Assembly (NCBI GenBank): GCA_026390815.1
Contig: JAPLFH010000054.1
Location: 81,344 to 145,343 of the forward strand
Reading direction: 5' to 3'
Source of the DNA: Ignavibacteriales bacterium
GTDB taxonomy: Bacteria; Bacteroidota; Ignavibacteria; Ignavibacteriales; SURF-24
DNA: 64,000 nt
Shown here: positions 63,699 through 64,000 of the stretch, piece by piece
Numbering within the stretch: position 1 is the stretch's first letter
How the letters are laid out: each line of letters opens with the position of its first letter
Notes under the pieces: model-generated
What the model was told of the DNA's origin: nothing
Databases searched by the model: none
Seen by the model: the letters and a program-made list of their open reading frames with translations, nothing else
Program-made: the position numbers and the translations under genes

Positions 63699-64000
63699 TT
63701 GTAATTCTATACTTATTGAATGAAACTTATAAAAAAAAATGAAGAAAATCATTTTACAAAAGGAAAAATATTATTTGGCTTTGATATTGGATTTGGCGAC
63801 TTCAATTTCTAAATCTCATTCTTATTCTTGATCCTGATCTTCACTACCCTCCATCATAACGTAAATATTTTTTTTAAACCTTACATAAAATCTTTCCGGA
63901 CATTCCTAGAATTATTCTGGATTAGTAATAACTTGTTGCGGGTTTCTCCAAAACTTACAGGACTTTCCCAAAATCTTTCCGGGTAAATTTTGAAACTTCC
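63699..64000. other. Right-edge noncoding region with a 13-bp direct repeat
   Basis: No open frame with coding character was seen. AAAATCTTTCCGG occurs at 63887-63899 and again at 63970-63982, 83 bp apart. The region holds the promoter of the small minus-strand gene and perhaps an upstream region of a gene beyond the window. Confidence 0.5.

Noticed and set aside
1..64000. tRNA, rRNA, prophage or integrase genes
   Set aside because: No such features were seen in any intergenic region on either strand by eye; a tRNAscan run would settle this.

Overview
The window looks like a piece of chromosome from an AT-rich member of the Ignavibacteria (Bacteroidota/Chlorobi group). The evidence is the type IX secretion (T9SS) sorting tail with a YPNPFNP core on five secreted proteins, an IF-2 with two N-terminal IF2_N modules, a RimP-NusA-IF2-RbfA-TruB-RibF-S15-PNPase string in that order, an UpxY-type NusG paralogue and many beta-propeller surface proteins. 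Shine-Dalgarno-like sequences precede many starts (for example at 6062, 15547, 29150, 37940 and 61898), and several genes seem to start with TTG. The lineage is inferred from gene content only. No rRNA, tRNA, CRISPR or prophage was seen.

Layout. 1-2452 is accessory DNA: the end of a HigB/RelE-like toxin with its HTH antitoxin, a 117-bp mini element, and an intact 1624-bp IS1182-like element. Both elements share terminal inverted repeats, both have 4-bp target duplications, and both sit exactly in the tetraloop of a CTGTCAAGG-type hairpin. 2453-8703 holds hairpin-rich spacer DNA and secreted proteins (three with T9SS tails, one a zinc-dependent phospholipase C-like enzyme), plus a YjbQ-family protein. 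8957-20735 is a dense plus-strand information-processing block: rimP, nusA, infB, rbfA, truB, ribF, rpsO, pnp, dus and an RNase G gene. 20894-30956 continues on the plus strand with transaldolase-like fsa, gcvT, comB-like, ftsK, lolA-like, a flippase-like membrane protein, a beta-barrel, uppP, a lipoprotein cyclophilin and holA.

31126-39437 holds an ECF sigma factor with a probable membrane anti-sigma factor, an L-2-hydroxyglutarate oxidase-like flavoprotein, a hybrid histidine kinase, an UpxY/NusG-like antiterminator abutting a YhaM-like OB-HD nuclease, two secreted proteins and a sirtuin. The minus strand then carries queD-queE (39497-40551), followed by rpsT (+) and a GlmU-like nucleotidyltransferase (-), which converge on a bidirectional terminator.

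42921-49095 combines a T9SS propeller protein with an ion and stress group: a tandem universal stress protein, a CPA2 antiporter fused to a PTS EIIA-like domain, and a convergent Nramp transporter fused to a universal stress domain. 49233-58044 (minus strand) holds a 1278-residue T9SS surface protein with a recent 528-bp internal duplication, a LuxR-type response regulator, a 1137-residue histidine kinase whose sensor half is a propeller plus FG-GAP/VCBS repeats and an UnbV-like segment, and a small PGPGW membrane protein. The right end has a large BNR/sortilin-like propeller protein, a region of three palindromes that includes an 8-nt periodic inverted repeat, UDP-glucose dehydrogenase, and a small convergent secreted protein.

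The observations most worth following are the hairpin-loop-targeting IS with its mini derivative, the FG-GAP sensor kinase next to a LuxR regulator, the USP/EIIA-fused transporters, and the octamer inverted repeat at 61656-61750.
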